DNA of 64,000 nucleotides from Xestospongia bergquistia (lineage: Eukaryota > Porifera > Demospongiae > Haplosclerida > Petrosiidae). A model generated the notes under the pieces. That model ran no database searches. It worked only from the letters and a program-made list of their open reading frames with translations, and was not told the origin of the DNA. The stretch lies in assembly GCA_963965975.1 (NCBI GenBank), contig OZ014414.1:7878230-7942229 (forward strand), in the 5' to 3' direction. Each line of letters begins with the position of its first letter. The stretch's first letter is position 1. Position numbers and translations under genes: made by a program. This document shows, one piece after another, positions 38,228-49,020 of the stretch.

Positions 38228-39897
38228 AAGCTGAACATGACTTTTTAGTAGATCACTTGCATTACAAATAGATCGTTATTATATTATTTTTCTGAACTGC
38301 TACGCTAATCTTCCCTTTATTTTTTTACAATTTTTGTTATAGAAGTGTGGAATAAGTAATAAATACTGTCAATAATAGAATACTGTAATAAATGTACCAT
38401 TACATTAAAAGTCATATTCACAGTTATACAATGACAGTACCTATTGGTAGAATTTTTCCTTGTTTTCATAATATCAGCCTTAATAATGATACTTGGCTTT
38501 ATGCATGGAGCAAAAAGTATTAATACTTTTATACAATGAGACCTGTCCACTAGATACATTTAATGGACACCAGCTACAGAATAGCAGTTTACTTTATGTA
38601 TTAAAACATATTGAAAGCTTTGTTTTGTTCAATAGCATGGAATGATTATTGATTTTACCTTAATACTGAAATAATGCTTAGCCATACATTGTTAATAACA
38701 CATGTACTATATCAAACATATCAATCTGACTCTCTCATACATATAAACTCTTAGTCTGTACTTGTTATATTTATTACAATGTACCTAGCTCTGACATATA
38801 ATATATGTTATACCAGAGGGGTAGGAATGAAGTTTAAGTTAGGGGGCTGATCTTATATTTAGTTGCATATATATTATTAAACATCAAAAATGACCAAAAA
38901 AAATTAATTTGTCTGTCTTTAAAGAAAACAAACTCTTTAGTTATTTCTAATAAGTGTATGATATCAGTACAGTCCTTATGTGTATGTAATAATATGACAT
39001 GGTTTAGTCGTTCTTGGGTCATAGTATTTTGTGGGTAATTTTTAGTCAGCATAAGGTTAAAAAGTGCATTCCATTGTAGCAGACGTCATTGGTATGGTTA
39101 GTCTAATTAGGCTATGAACTTTGGTCTTGAGTGCAAATCAAGGGGGGCTTAGCCCCCTTTATATGAAGTTAGGGGGCTTCAGCACCCTGCCCCCCCTTTC
39201 CTACCTTTATGTGTTATAATACACTACCATCCTCTGATTTTTATAAAAACCCAGTGCTCTAGTTCCTCTTTTGAATATAATTTATATACAAATTGTGCAT
39301 TTTAAAAACAGACAGACTAACCAAGTCTGTAACCTTCCCCATGCAGAAACAGCAAGGATTAATTAAAACATTCTTGTTGTCATCTATACCAATTGAGAGA
39401 ATTTCTAAAAAGCAGGCAACTGAATAAGTCGTGAAAGATTAGAAAATGTTCTTAAAGCTAACAGAAAGTACTTCCTACCATTAACTATATTGTATCATCA
39501 TTACATTATCACAAGTAAATGTAAAGCCCAATAAGTAACTATAATTAAGCATGCATTTCAAAAATAACTAAAACATTTAATGATTAAACTAAAAGTAAAA
39601 CTGTAACTAAAATAAAACAACACTTTGAAACTAACATAACTACAGTATTACATGCTAATATATTCGTATATACTAAGTAACATCACTACAATACTACATG
39701 CTAACATATATTGTATATATTAAGTAACATAACTACAGCACTACTAATGCATTGTTACTGACATAATACAGTATTACATACAGACAGTACTGCATGCATG
39801 TAGCATTACAACATATGCTGACTACAGTATTGTATTGCATGTAGTAACTAAAATAACCACAGTATATTATTACATGCTAATAATGTATTATATTTTA
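38228..39897. other. Non-coding part of unit 2
   Basis: Counterpart of 29738-31498, including the second copy of the MITE-like element at about 38807-39220. No gene seen. Confidence 0.6.
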
Positions 39898-39984
39898 CTA
39901 ACATAAAATTATTAATAAAATATATTCCACATACAATACTTTATAATACAACAGTGCTGACATGTCAATGATGTCATTATTACA

Positions 39985-40998
39985 CACTACAACATAAACA
40001 TAGTTCATATTAGTATTTCTATGAACCACGCCAATTTGTTTCATGACATCATCCATGATATCTGCTACTATTTGCGTTTCATTCAGTGGCATAATAGCAC
40101 TCTCTTTACTTGTGTCTTGAAGACATTTTCATACCTCCTCAGCCTCATAACCAAGATCTTCACTTCCTAAGAAATTAACAGGTAGATGAGGCTTGGGAAA
40201 AGGAAACTCTTTTATTCCATCAACTGTTTCCAGTTTTTGAGAGCACCAAAATGGATAAGGGAGTTTCAAATCTCCTTTAGTACCAGATATTAGTGCTCCA
40301 TAACTTAATTTGTAGGCTGTTGCACTAGTTAACTGAGCAATACGTCCACCAGAATACAACAAAGTTATAGCAGCTAATTCGTCTTATCCAATTGACGTAA
40401 GCAAACCTTGAGCATATATCTTCTCTGGTTTTTCACCATAGATCATTGTTACCAAATTGATTGCATAAATACCTACATCTAGAACGGACCCTGTTTCCAT
40501 TGGAGGGTTAGTACCTGGAGGTTGAAACCTATAGCCAAAAGTAATATTTATATAGTGTACATCACCAATCACATTGTCATTAAAAAGGTGTCTTAGCTCA
40601 ACAACTGATGGCAAGCATCGTGTCCATATTGCTTCCATTAGAAATACTTCTTTCTCTCTGGCAAATTTAATTAATTCCTTTGTGTCTTTCCCATTCATTG
40701 TCAATGGTTTCTTACATAAAACAGGTTTTCCAGCTGACATCATCTTTTTATCACACGTGAAATGAGTTTGATGTATAGTACCAATATAGACTACATCCAC
40801 ATCAGGATCTGCTGCTAACTCATCATAAGAACCATATGATTGTGGAATGGAGTGAGTAGCTGCAAAGGATTGAGCTGAGTCCAGTGATCTAGCTGCTACT
40901 GCTACCACCTTATGAGACGTCTCAGGTAATGTCTTAAGGCCTACAACAAAGTCATGTGATATCCTACCTGCACCGCATATTCCCCAACGAAGAACCAT
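39985..40998 (-). pseudogene. DHDH-like pseudogene (unit 2)
   Basis: The ATG at 40998 opens 204 codons (LRWGICGAGRISHDF ... INLVTMIYGEKPEKIYAQGL). The first stop is the TAA after LTSIG at about 40384-40386, also present in unit 1 and placed where DHDH normally reads GVDE/GVDD. Beyond it the same frame continues (DELAAITLLYSGGRIAQLT ... KLPYPFW). A TGA at about 40129 replaces a glutamine codon that unit 1 keeps (YEAEEV-Q-KCLQ). EKP has become KKP here, so a catalytic-region residue is also lost. Confidence 0.87.
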
Positions 40999-41866
40999 TT
41001 TCTTTTCTACACGTGGTAGATATTAGACAAGGAACAGCCTCCTATATATGATGAGAGCATTGTGGGTTGGGGGTGGGAACTAATCATGAAAGGAGGATGC
41101 TGTTGCAGAAGATAGTCTTTTCTAGATCTATCTATTGTCTCTACACTTTACAGTAGCTAGTGAATGAAACATCCAAGTGTAAGTGTGATCACAACATGTA
41201 GGTAGTAATTGCACTGATTTTGCTACTAAGCCAATGTAGATTTTATATTACAGAATTATTAAACCAATATTGTTTACCATTATGATTACTGCAAGGGTTG
41301 GCAGGGTTATCGCCTGATATCATCCATTTGAAACTCTCTGACCTCTCAAACTGTTAATGACTCCAAACATTCAATAGATAACATAATCTAAAAGTAACTT
41401 AGAACCAGCTGCCACTTTTTACATAGCTGTTGGGATCACAGTAGTACTAGCGTGTTATAGAGGGAGCCTCTATAAGGCACTTCTGTGAAATCATTATTAA
41501 CATAGCCAGAAGCTGTGATATTATAGATTTCATTGGATCATGATTAGTAATTACCTGTAAAAACTTCCAATTCATTTGCTGCATATTTGAATAAATAAGA
41601 GGAATATGACATACTGAGTCATCAAATAGTATGAACCAAAACATTGTACTGAAGAGTTATGTACCATTTTCATATTTATGGTCACATAGATTTAGTATAG
41701 AATTTATAACAAACCAAGACAATAGCCATATGCAAATATATAGTTACAATGGATCATTATTCTTGTAGATATGCACATACTACATTTAAGAAAATGGACT
41801 ACTATTAAATTGGAATGTACTACATATAGCGTGTATTATAACCATACATATATAGAATCAAGTTTT

Positions 41867-41868
<2 letters not shown>

Positions 41869-41911
<43 letters not shown>
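41869..41911. repeat. (AT)n microsatellite in unit 2
   Basis: A pure AT run stands where unit 1 has the foldback left side and the hAT-like element. Confidence 0.9.
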
Positions 41912-41913
<2 letters not shown>

Positions 41914-42036
41914 AATCCACATGAAGCTCTATAGATTCATTATTCTATATAGCTAATGAAACTAAAAATATATGTATGAGGAAAAGATGAGGAAACACTA
42001 ATGTATATATATATATTGTATGATGTCTATTTATCA
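41911..42036. mobile_element. Partial foldback arm in unit 2, empty hAT target site
   Basis: Carries AGGAATCCACATG...GATTCATTATTCTATATAGC, one arm of the unit 1 foldback element, and ends TTGTATGATGTCTATTTATC. TAATGTAT at 41999-42006 is the unfilled 8-bp target of the hAT-like element in reverse orientation. Confidence 0.65.
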
Positions 42037-42931
42037 ATACTGACCATGACCATGAAAAGGATAACTAGTAGCTTTTTATGAACTGTTAAATAGATAGGTT
42101 ATGGTTGTGTTTTATAATCACTTAGGTTGCATTTTATAATCACTTAGGTTCTCCGCAAAATACATGCATTGAAAAGTACAGACAACTTAATTACTATATG
42201 ACTGTATAGTTTGTGTACTTTTGACTTCTTATGCTTGTAGTATATAGACATTTCATATCATGTATTCTGTATCCATAGTGATAACCTTACACATAATGAC
42301 TTAACAAGTTTAGTGATAGCCCTTATGATTAAGAAGGCTGTAAAGTGTTGTAACATCTGTATAAACAATTAATTTTCATAGACCATTGTTATTCTTGCAA
42401 AGCCACATACACAGACGAATGAACATGCATTGAAAAGTACAAACAACCTAATTACTATATGATTGTATAGTTTGTGTACTTTTGACTGTGCTTGTAGTAT
42501 ATAGACATTTCATATCATGTATTCTAGATTTGAGCAATACCAGACCATCAATGGAATATGTACTGCCTTAATTGGTAAGAGGAGAATTTAAGAAGATCGG
42601 ACTGTCAATAGAGATGATACAGATATTCACTGCTATCGATGTTAGTGGATGCCCATCTCTCTAAACTCCATTGAAAGTCCGATTTTCTTAAGTCTTCCTC
42701 ATATGTTATGACTATATATGTTTGTCAAGTTATTTAGTACACATAGAGATTCTGCTATTGAATTTTGTACACAGCTGACTGAAGTTCATACATCTGTACA
42801 TTTGTGAGCTTGTATATAAAGGGTGTGTATTGCTACAGTTGTCACATGCATTGTTAATAGTGGTAAGTCATTTCATTTTAAATTTTGTGTAACTGATTAG
42901 TCTTCCTTTTCATGGTCATGGTTAGTATTGA

Positions 42932-43022
42932 TAAATAGACATCATACACATTATATACATTAGTATTTCCTCATCTTTTCCTCATACATACATTTTTAGT
43001 TTCATTAGCTGTATAGAATAGA
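42932..43022. mobile_element. Second foldback fragment, empty hAT target site
   Basis: Runs from ATAAATAGACATCATACACA through ATACATTA to GTTTCATTAGCTGTATAG, in the orientation of the unit 1 left arm but without the 539-bp insertion. Confidence 0.7.
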
Positions 43023-43190
43023 CGTAATTAATGTAATTATAAAGAGTTGCAACACCAACAAAAACTATTAATTTTCATAGAATTGTTGCTCTTCTCTCAA
43101 AGCAACAAGTACACATGAATGAATGTGGTCACAAAGATCTTCCCACACACTTGTAAGAACTCTGTTTCTATTATCATGACATTTGGTGTT

Positions 43191-43200
43191 ATATATAAGG
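43191..43200 (+). promoter_or_regulatory. TATA box of AbfB copy C
   Basis: ATATATAAGG followed by TTTTGCTACAATCTTCACTAAAG before the ATG at 43249. It matches copy B except that the GGCTGCA block is altered. Confidence 0.65.
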
Positions 43201-43248
43201 ACACTATTTTGCTACAATCTTCACTAAAGTCCACTAGAAGTCACAACA

Positions 43249-44490
43249 ATGGGATCTTTATCAATTCTCAGTATATTAACTCTCTTTCTTTTCATCACCT
43301 TGTCTGAGAGCTGTAATTCACCTACAGCTTCCCTTCTTGGAAAGAGGTTTCGTTTTCAATCAAAAAACTTCCCAAAACGCTATTTCCGACATCGAGGTTT
43401 ACAAATGTGGTTAGACCCATACAGCAGTCATGGATTATACCAACTTGATAGCTCTTTTGACATTGTTCCTGGACTAGCTGGAGTTGGTGTGAGTTTCCGA
43501 TCTGTCAATTTTCCTAACTATTTTATCCGACATGCTGGTTTCAAGTGCTACATACATCGATCTGATGGTAAACCACTTTTCCGTAATGATGCCACTTTTA
43601 TACCACGTGTTGGTTTAGCAGATCGAAGAGGTATCTCCTTTGAATCTGTTAATTTTCCTGGCTATTATATACGTCACAGAGGTTTCAGAGTTCAAATTAA
43701 TCGCATTGATGGGAGTCAGCTCTTTCGTTTGGATGCCACCTGGTTTCCAGGGCAACTTAAAGGTTTCATACCCAAGAGTCAGTGGCTTCTCATTGACGGT
43801 GATCATTATTCTCGTAGACGCATTACATTTGACAAAATGGAAGGTTTAGAAATTGGAAACCGTTACTCCACTTCGTATGGCATAAATACTGAGAACTCTT
43901 GGAAGGATGCAGTTGAAAGAGGCAACTTTGCAAGTATTGGCTGTTCTATCAAGAGCATGTTTATGCGTTTGAAGTCTGCAAGGGTGACTGGTGATTCTTC
44001 ATGGACTAAGCTGTCCAAAAGAGGTACTACTTATATCAATGTTGTGAAACCAACATTTGTATGGCAGTTGTATCTGTTTGGTCAAACATCTGAAGGAACT
44101 CTCATTATATCAAAAACCAACATATATGCAGAGACCACTTCAAATCGCCCACCTGGCCCATATATGAGCAGCCAATCTGATACTACACTCTTGGATGAAA
44201 TGTTTAAAGCTAAAAAAGACGATATGAATGACAAAGATGGTGACTCTGAGAAGAGTGATGAAAACGTTGGCCAATTAGAAACTGACACTAGTGTTGAGCA
44301 AGCCACACTTGTGAATGACAAAGATACTGGCTCTGAGAAGACTGACAAAAACGTTGGCCAATTAGAAACTGACACAAATGTTGAGGAGGCTATACTTGTG
44401 AATGACAAAGATACTGTCTCTGATGAAAACGTTAGCCAATTACAATCTGACAACATCAGTGAGCAGGGCATACTTGGTGATGAATACTAA
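43249..44490 (+). CDS. Secreted AbfB-repeat protein, copy C
   Basis: Intronless gene of 413 residues, almost identical to copy B through the signal peptide (1-21), the three AbfB-like repeats (33-170) and the unassigned domain (175-295). The 29-residue length difference is exactly one extra 87-bp tail unit: units begin at 44230, 44317 and 44404 (each with a DKD start, then NVGQLE or NVSQLQ), against two at 36364 and 36451 in copy B. The C-terminus EQGILGDEY is shared. A secreted binding function is inferred from the family; no enzyme domain is present. Confidence 0.85.
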   Translation: MGSLSILSILTLFLFITLSESCNSPTASLLGKRFRFQSKNFPKRYFRHRGLQMWLDPYSSHGLYQLDSSFDIVPGLAGVGVSFRSVNFPNYFIRHAGFKCYIHRSDGKPLFRNDATFIPRVGLADRRGISFESVNFPGYYIRHRGFRVQINRIDGSQLFRLDATWFPGQLKGFIPKSQWLLIDGDHYSRRRITFDKMEGLEIGNRYSTSYGINTENSWKDAVERGNFASIGCSIKSMFMRLKSARVTGDSSWTKLSKRGTTYINVVKPTFVWQLYLFGQTSEGTLIISKTNIYAETTSNRPPGPYMSSQSDTTLLDEMFKAKKDDMNDKDGDSEKSDENVGQLETDTSVEQATLVNDKDTGSEKTDKNVGQLETDTNVEEAILVNDKDTVSDENVSQLQSDNISEQGILGDEY

Positions 44491-45897
44491 AGAGATCAGG
44501 AACACTAATATCAATGAGTGTGGTATCACATCTGTAGTTAGGTTAGGCTAGGTACTGTTTTTGCTAAGTTGTCATTTTTTCTCTTTTGTTATTGTAGTGA
44601 ACTTCTTAGATCAATGATCAATTTTTGAGATTTTTACATAACAAAAATTATGAAAAAATTGATTTCAATATTAACTGATCTGTTATTTAATACATTCTAA
44701 AGTAGGGACACTTCTGTAATAAGAACTGTTGGTGCATGTAATCCCACTTACTGTATGAATAAATATAAATTATATTCTGAAATATGGAGAGATATCTAGT
44801 ACAACAGTCAAGACAGTTTTTCAGTCCCAAAGTATTCAAAATTCAGTTAATAGAGAAATCATTGAGAGCTCGTTCTCAACATCATTTTCAATGCCATTTT
44901 TGATGAACAGAGTAAATGCTAACTTCATGATTGGAGTGCATATTGCTGTGCAAAGAAGTTAATAGATTAAGTCTCTTACTTAGAGAGGTAATGGCTGATA
45001 AAGGACATAATAATATCTATATTATATGTTAGAGCTGTATGTACTCTGCAATATAATGAAAGCCCAACACTGGATTGAACTGAGTCCAGTGATCTAGCTG
45101 CTAGTCTACTTGTTACAATCAGTTGTAAGTAAGAATGATTGATCCCTCTAAACACTAACTTAGTCACTGAACAAGAAGAAATGAAAATTAAAAAATGAAT
45201 TTTACACATCAAAATTGCATATCAAACAGGAAGTTACAAATTATGACATCAGCAATTAACATAATATCTAATAGTCAAGTTGCAACATTTCTATAGATTG
45301 AATCCATAACAATCAACTGCTTTCCGGGTTCTATTAGAACACCAAAGAGAGGAGGTGGTGGACAATGCGACTTCCAACTGACTATGACCTCGTTCTAGGT
45401 TTTAAGGTACATCAGTTGTTGGTATAGTGCATGTAAAAGGCCAAAAATCAAAGTTGTTTGACTCTCGATCGTTGCTGTCAAGGGAATAGCGATATCGAAG
45501 TTGATCAACATGACTGTATCTGTTTGGTTTCAACATCTAGGAGCTCTCATTTTATCAACCAAGTGGACTGATACATTCTCCAGTTTCAAGTTGGCCAACA
45601 TTTTGCCCCATTGCTTTATTTGACCTCTTTCATCTACCATATCAACCCACAGTGTCTGTAAAGTTTCTAAAGTTACATGCACTATCAAACAGTTGTACAT
45701 ATAGACAGGCCCTACTTACCAGACTATACAAAAACTATCTGTTGAATCATATACGTGTACAAAAGTCATGGGATCATTTTTGATGGCCACTGTTCTTTAT
45801 CTCTAGATTTGCATGATATAAATTCAAATAGACAGCAGTAATTAACCTCTTTTGTACTGATGCCACTTGGTACTTATATCTCGAGACTAAACTCTCT
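44491..45897. other. 3' flank of AbfB copy C
   Basis: Counterpart of the copy B flank. It includes the DHDH micro-relic at about 45071-45115 (frame AARSLDSVQSS on the minus strand) and the unrecognised minus-strand relic at 45529-45655. Confidence 0.6.
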
Positions 45898-45939
45898 AGC
45901 TAAGAGAGGATATCTTTTATTGCTAATTATAAACCAATG

Positions 45940-46025
45940 TTTATTTAGCAGTTGTGTCTATACCGTATCACATCTGATGGTGCACGCTCTCATTATATCA
46001 AAGCCAACATTATGCAGAGGCATTA
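45940..46025 (+). pseudogene. Small AbfB C-terminal-domain relic (copy G)
   Basis: AAACCAATGTTTATTTAGCA and CTCTCATTATATCAAAGCCA match the FVWQLYLYG...TLIISKTNIYAE part of the intact genes with substitutions and a stop. It lies just past the end of unit 2. Confidence 0.65.
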
Positions 46026-46267
46026 ACTATTAGTCAGTATAATAGCATTCAGATTGGGTCTGGTTATGTCAGTGCTAATACAGGTTAAAGTCAGTATATG
46101 GCTTATTAAGTCATTTAGTGACTATCATGATTTATGACACCTATATGTTAATTCTAAATACATAATGCTTTAATTTGATTGATTCTTTATATATGTAATT
46201 GCATGTATGTTGGTTAAATTAGGAGTACACACAACATACCTGAAATATATGGATGGGTCAGTAAGTG

Positions 46268-47580
46268 TGTTGCCTAGAAACCAATAATAATCAGATAGAG
46301 GAGTCTATTATATATACATGTATAAAATCACATTAGTACTATTAGTGTATGATGTTATTGAAGATATCAAACTATCACAGTGGATAAAATAGTATAAGTA
46401 CAAATTAATATAGTTAGGACTTCTCTTTATTTTATTAACAATATAAACAAAAACTTTCAACCAGACATTGCACGTGTATACACGATATACGAGTACATAC
46501 GCGAGATTTTGTGTAAAAAGTAGATACACGAACATACAAAAATATTACACAAATTAATCTACTAACCACACCCACACCCTAATATCCTCATCCTGTATAA
46601 AGAAAAGTGGCTTGCCTGCTTCATGTAGCGGTCCCAATTCTTGTAAAGCTAAATGTAAAGAGTGCTCTCAATTTTATAAGTTCACTAAGGCAAGTAAAGG
46701 TAACCTTTTGAAACACCTTCAAAACTCTCACGGCCAGGTGCTAGAGATGCACAAGGAGAAAAAGCGACAATCTGTTGAAGGTCAGAGTACTCTTGATAGC
46801 AATGGCCAGTTATCGAGGAGAGCGTGAAAGGATTTGAAGAACCATGATGTTATCGTAACAGTCATTTCTTCCCTTTCCTTTATCAGAACCAGTACCTGCT
46901 GCAGTTGCTAACAACAATGGTGCTAAAAGACAGCGACTTTTAGATTATAGTTTTAATTCTCAATCTCAATCTGAAAACTCTAGGAGTCCAGGTAATCAAG
47001 CAAATGTTGAATTAAATACTTACCTGGATAGTCCAACTGTAAATACTGACCCAGTATCTTTTTGGTCAGAGAGACCAGAAACGTAACCAGCCTAAGTACA
47101 CTTGCTTTCCAGTTACTATCAGTGCCATCAAGTTCTGCTCCTGTTGAGCGTCTCTTTTCTAAGGCAGGTATATTGCTCAGTCAACGGCGAACAAGACTTA
47201 ACAGTATATGCTTGCAACAATTCTTTTTTTCAAATAATAATTTGTTTTGTTGATTAATTAATTGCTTTTTCATCAAAGATTGAAAAAATTACAAAGTAGA
47301 TGATAGTAGATGATAGATGGGATCCTAATACAAGTAGATACGTGGAATAAATTGTCAAAGTAAATGTAGATATATGGTAGATGAATGTTGAGTAGATGGT
47401 CCAATGTCTGCTTTCAACCCAATAGACCTATTGGATTGTGTGTACATTTTGTAATTATTATCAAGATGATAGAGTAGATTTGACTGTTTGGATACAACCC
47501 ACATCATTTTTCGACAGAGTATTATAGTAGATAAGAGCATTGTGTCATTCAATTGAGGCCCTGGTTACCATAGTTTATCA
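46268..47580. repeat. Diverged copy of the ARL13-gene 5' region, interrupted by a hAT relic
   Basis: GTGTTGCCTAGAAACCAATAA, ATCACATTAGTACTAT and GACTTCTCTTTATTTTATTAA match 62538, 62988 and 63077 in order. The block CAACCCACATCATTTTTCGACAGAGTATTATAGTAG (about 47496-47532) matches about 63278-63314. The transposase relic sits between these parts and has no counterpart in the ARL13 intron. Confidence 0.65.
46612..47253 (+). pseudogene. hAT-family transposase relic: BED finger plus C-terminal dimerisation segment
   Basis: The first frame (46612-46827) has a BED-type zinc finger: KCKECSQFYKF then LLKHLQNSHG, i.e. C-x2-C ... H-x4-H. After a break, about 46885-47080 reads VELNTYLDSP and DPVSFW. 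After a frameshift 47062-47253 gives TLAFQLLSVPSSSAPVERLFS, the hATC signature. The RNase H-like catalytic core is absent, so it cannot transpose by itself. Confidence 0.8.
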
Positions 47581-47735
47581 TTATAATATAAAATTATAAA
47601 TCTATAGATCTAAAAATTAAATGTTCCAGAAATTTTATAAGATTTTCGAAAAAAAAAAGAAAAATAATAATTATTCGCGTGGGTGTTATACGATCCTACC
47701 CGGTCACAGTGTACAAGTTTATTTAATTAGTCTTG

Positions 47736-47745
47736 CATATAAAGG
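47736..47745 (+). promoter_or_regulatory. TATA box of AbfB copy D
   Basis: CATATAAAGGCTGCATCTTGC followed by AATCTTCAC, 55 bp before the ATG. This is the family core promoter. Confidence 0.7.
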
Positions 47746-47790
47746 CTGCATCTTGCAACAATCTTCACAAAAACCCAGAAGAGTCGCATC

Positions 47791-49020
47791 ATGAGATCTT
47801 TATTCACTCTCTCTGTTTTGGTTCTTTTTCTCTACATCACTTTGTCTGAGAGCTGTGACTCACCTACAGCATCCCTTCTTGGAAAGAGGTTTCGTTTTGA
47901 GTCCAAAAACTACAGGAACCACTTTTTCCGACATCGTGGTTATCAGATGTGGAAAGACCGATACAGTAGTCGTGGATTGTACAAACTTGATAGTTCATTT
48001 GACATTGTTCCTGGACTGGCTGGAGTTGGTGTGAGTTTTCGGTCTGTCAATTATCCTAATCATTTTATCCGCCATTCTGGTTACAAGTGCTATATACATC
48101 GATCCGATGGTAAAGCACTTTTCCGTAATGATGCCACTTTTATACCACGTATTGGTTTAGCAGATCGAAAAGGTATCTCCTTTGAATCTGTTAACTATCC
48201 TGGCTATTTTATTCGTCACAGAAGTTCAAGAGTTCAAATTGATCGCATTGATGGGAGTAACCTCTTTCGTTTGGATGCCACCTGGTTTCCACGGCAACTT
48301 AAGGGTTTTTCTGTCAAAAGCCAGTGGCTTCTTGTTGTAGGTAGTCATTATTCTCGTAAACATATTTCTTTTGACAAAATGGAAGGTTTAGAAGTTGGAA
48401 ACCGTTACTCCACTTCATATGGCATAAATACTGAGAACTCTTGGAAAGATGCGATTGAAGTAGGTAATTTTGCAAGTATTGGCTGTTCAATTAAAGCAAT
48501 GTTTAAACGTTTGAGTTCTGCAAGAGTGACTGGTGATTCTTCATGGACTAAGGTCTCCAAAAGAGGTACTACTTATATTAATATTTATAAACCAACATTC
48601 ATATGGCAGTTGTATCTGTACGGTGAATCATCTGAAGGAACTCTCATTATATCAAAGACCAACATATACCGACAGACCACTTCAAATCGTCCACCTCGTC
48701 CGTATTTGAGCAGCCAAACTGACTCTGATGGGAAGTCTTCAAAAGATGACATGGATGACAATGTTAAGGTAATTGAAGACGATACTGGCTCTGAGAACAG
48801 TGAGCAAAATGTTGGCCAACTCACAAAGAGTGAGACTGTCAGCCCACTTGATGATGAGTCCCAAGGACTTGAGGAACTACAAGACATCAGTCAACATGAT
48901 GATGATAGCGATGAACACACAACAGCTGACAAGATGACTGGAATGCCCGAAAAAGACGACACTTCAGACACAATTCCTACATTGGAAAGGAATTCTAATG
49001 AAGTCAAGGAAGAGAATTGA
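47791..49020 (+). CDS. Secreted AbfB-repeat protein, copy D
   Basis: Intronless gene of 409 residues. The signal peptide is 1-21 (LSESC follows). The AbfB-like repeats have YxFRHRGY-, FIRHSGY- and FIRHRSS-type cores, so repeat 3 has lost the glycine-aromatic pair. The unassigned domain follows (SQWLLVVGSHYSRK, YSTSYGINTENSW, FIWQLYLYG). The acidic tail (about 300-409) is not built on the 29-residue unit of B and C but has clusters such as SEQNVGQLTKSE and DDDSDEHTT. It is more diverged from B/C than they are from each other. Copy E is its truncated duplicate. Confidence 0.84.
   Translation: MRSLFTLSVLVLFLYITLSESCDSPTASLLGKRFRFESKNYRNHFFRHRGYQMWKDRYSSRGLYKLDSSFDIVPGLAGVGVSFRSVNYPNHFIRHSGYKCYIHRSDGKALFRNDATFIPRIGLADRKGISFESVNYPGYFIRHRSSRVQIDRIDGSNLFRLDATWFPRQLKGFSVKSQWLLVVGSHYSRKHISFDKMEGLEVGNRYSTSYGINTENSWKDAIEVGNFASIGCSIKAMFKRLSSARVTGDSSWTKVSKRGTTYINIYKPTFIWQLYLYGESSEGTLIISKTNIYRQTTSNRPPRPYLSSQTDSDGKSSKDDMDDNVKVIEDDTGSENSEQNVGQLTKSETVSPLDDESQGLEELQDISQHDDDSDEHTTADKMTGMPEKDDTSDTIPTLERNSNEVKEEN

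Larger units (their letters stand above)
37995..45916. repeat. Segmental tandem duplication, unit 2
   Basis: Copy of 29506-37981: ferlin intron 45 and exon 46, DHDH pseudogene, AbfB copy C and its flank. It lacks the hAT-like insertion, and an AT microsatellite replaces part of the foldback element. Similarity to unit 1 ends after GGATATCTT at about 45916. Confidence 0.92.

Noticed and set aside
44082-44471. 129-codon minus-strand frame over the AbfB copy C tail
   Set aside because: Shadow of the repetitive acidic tail; similar shadows occur behind B, D and E.
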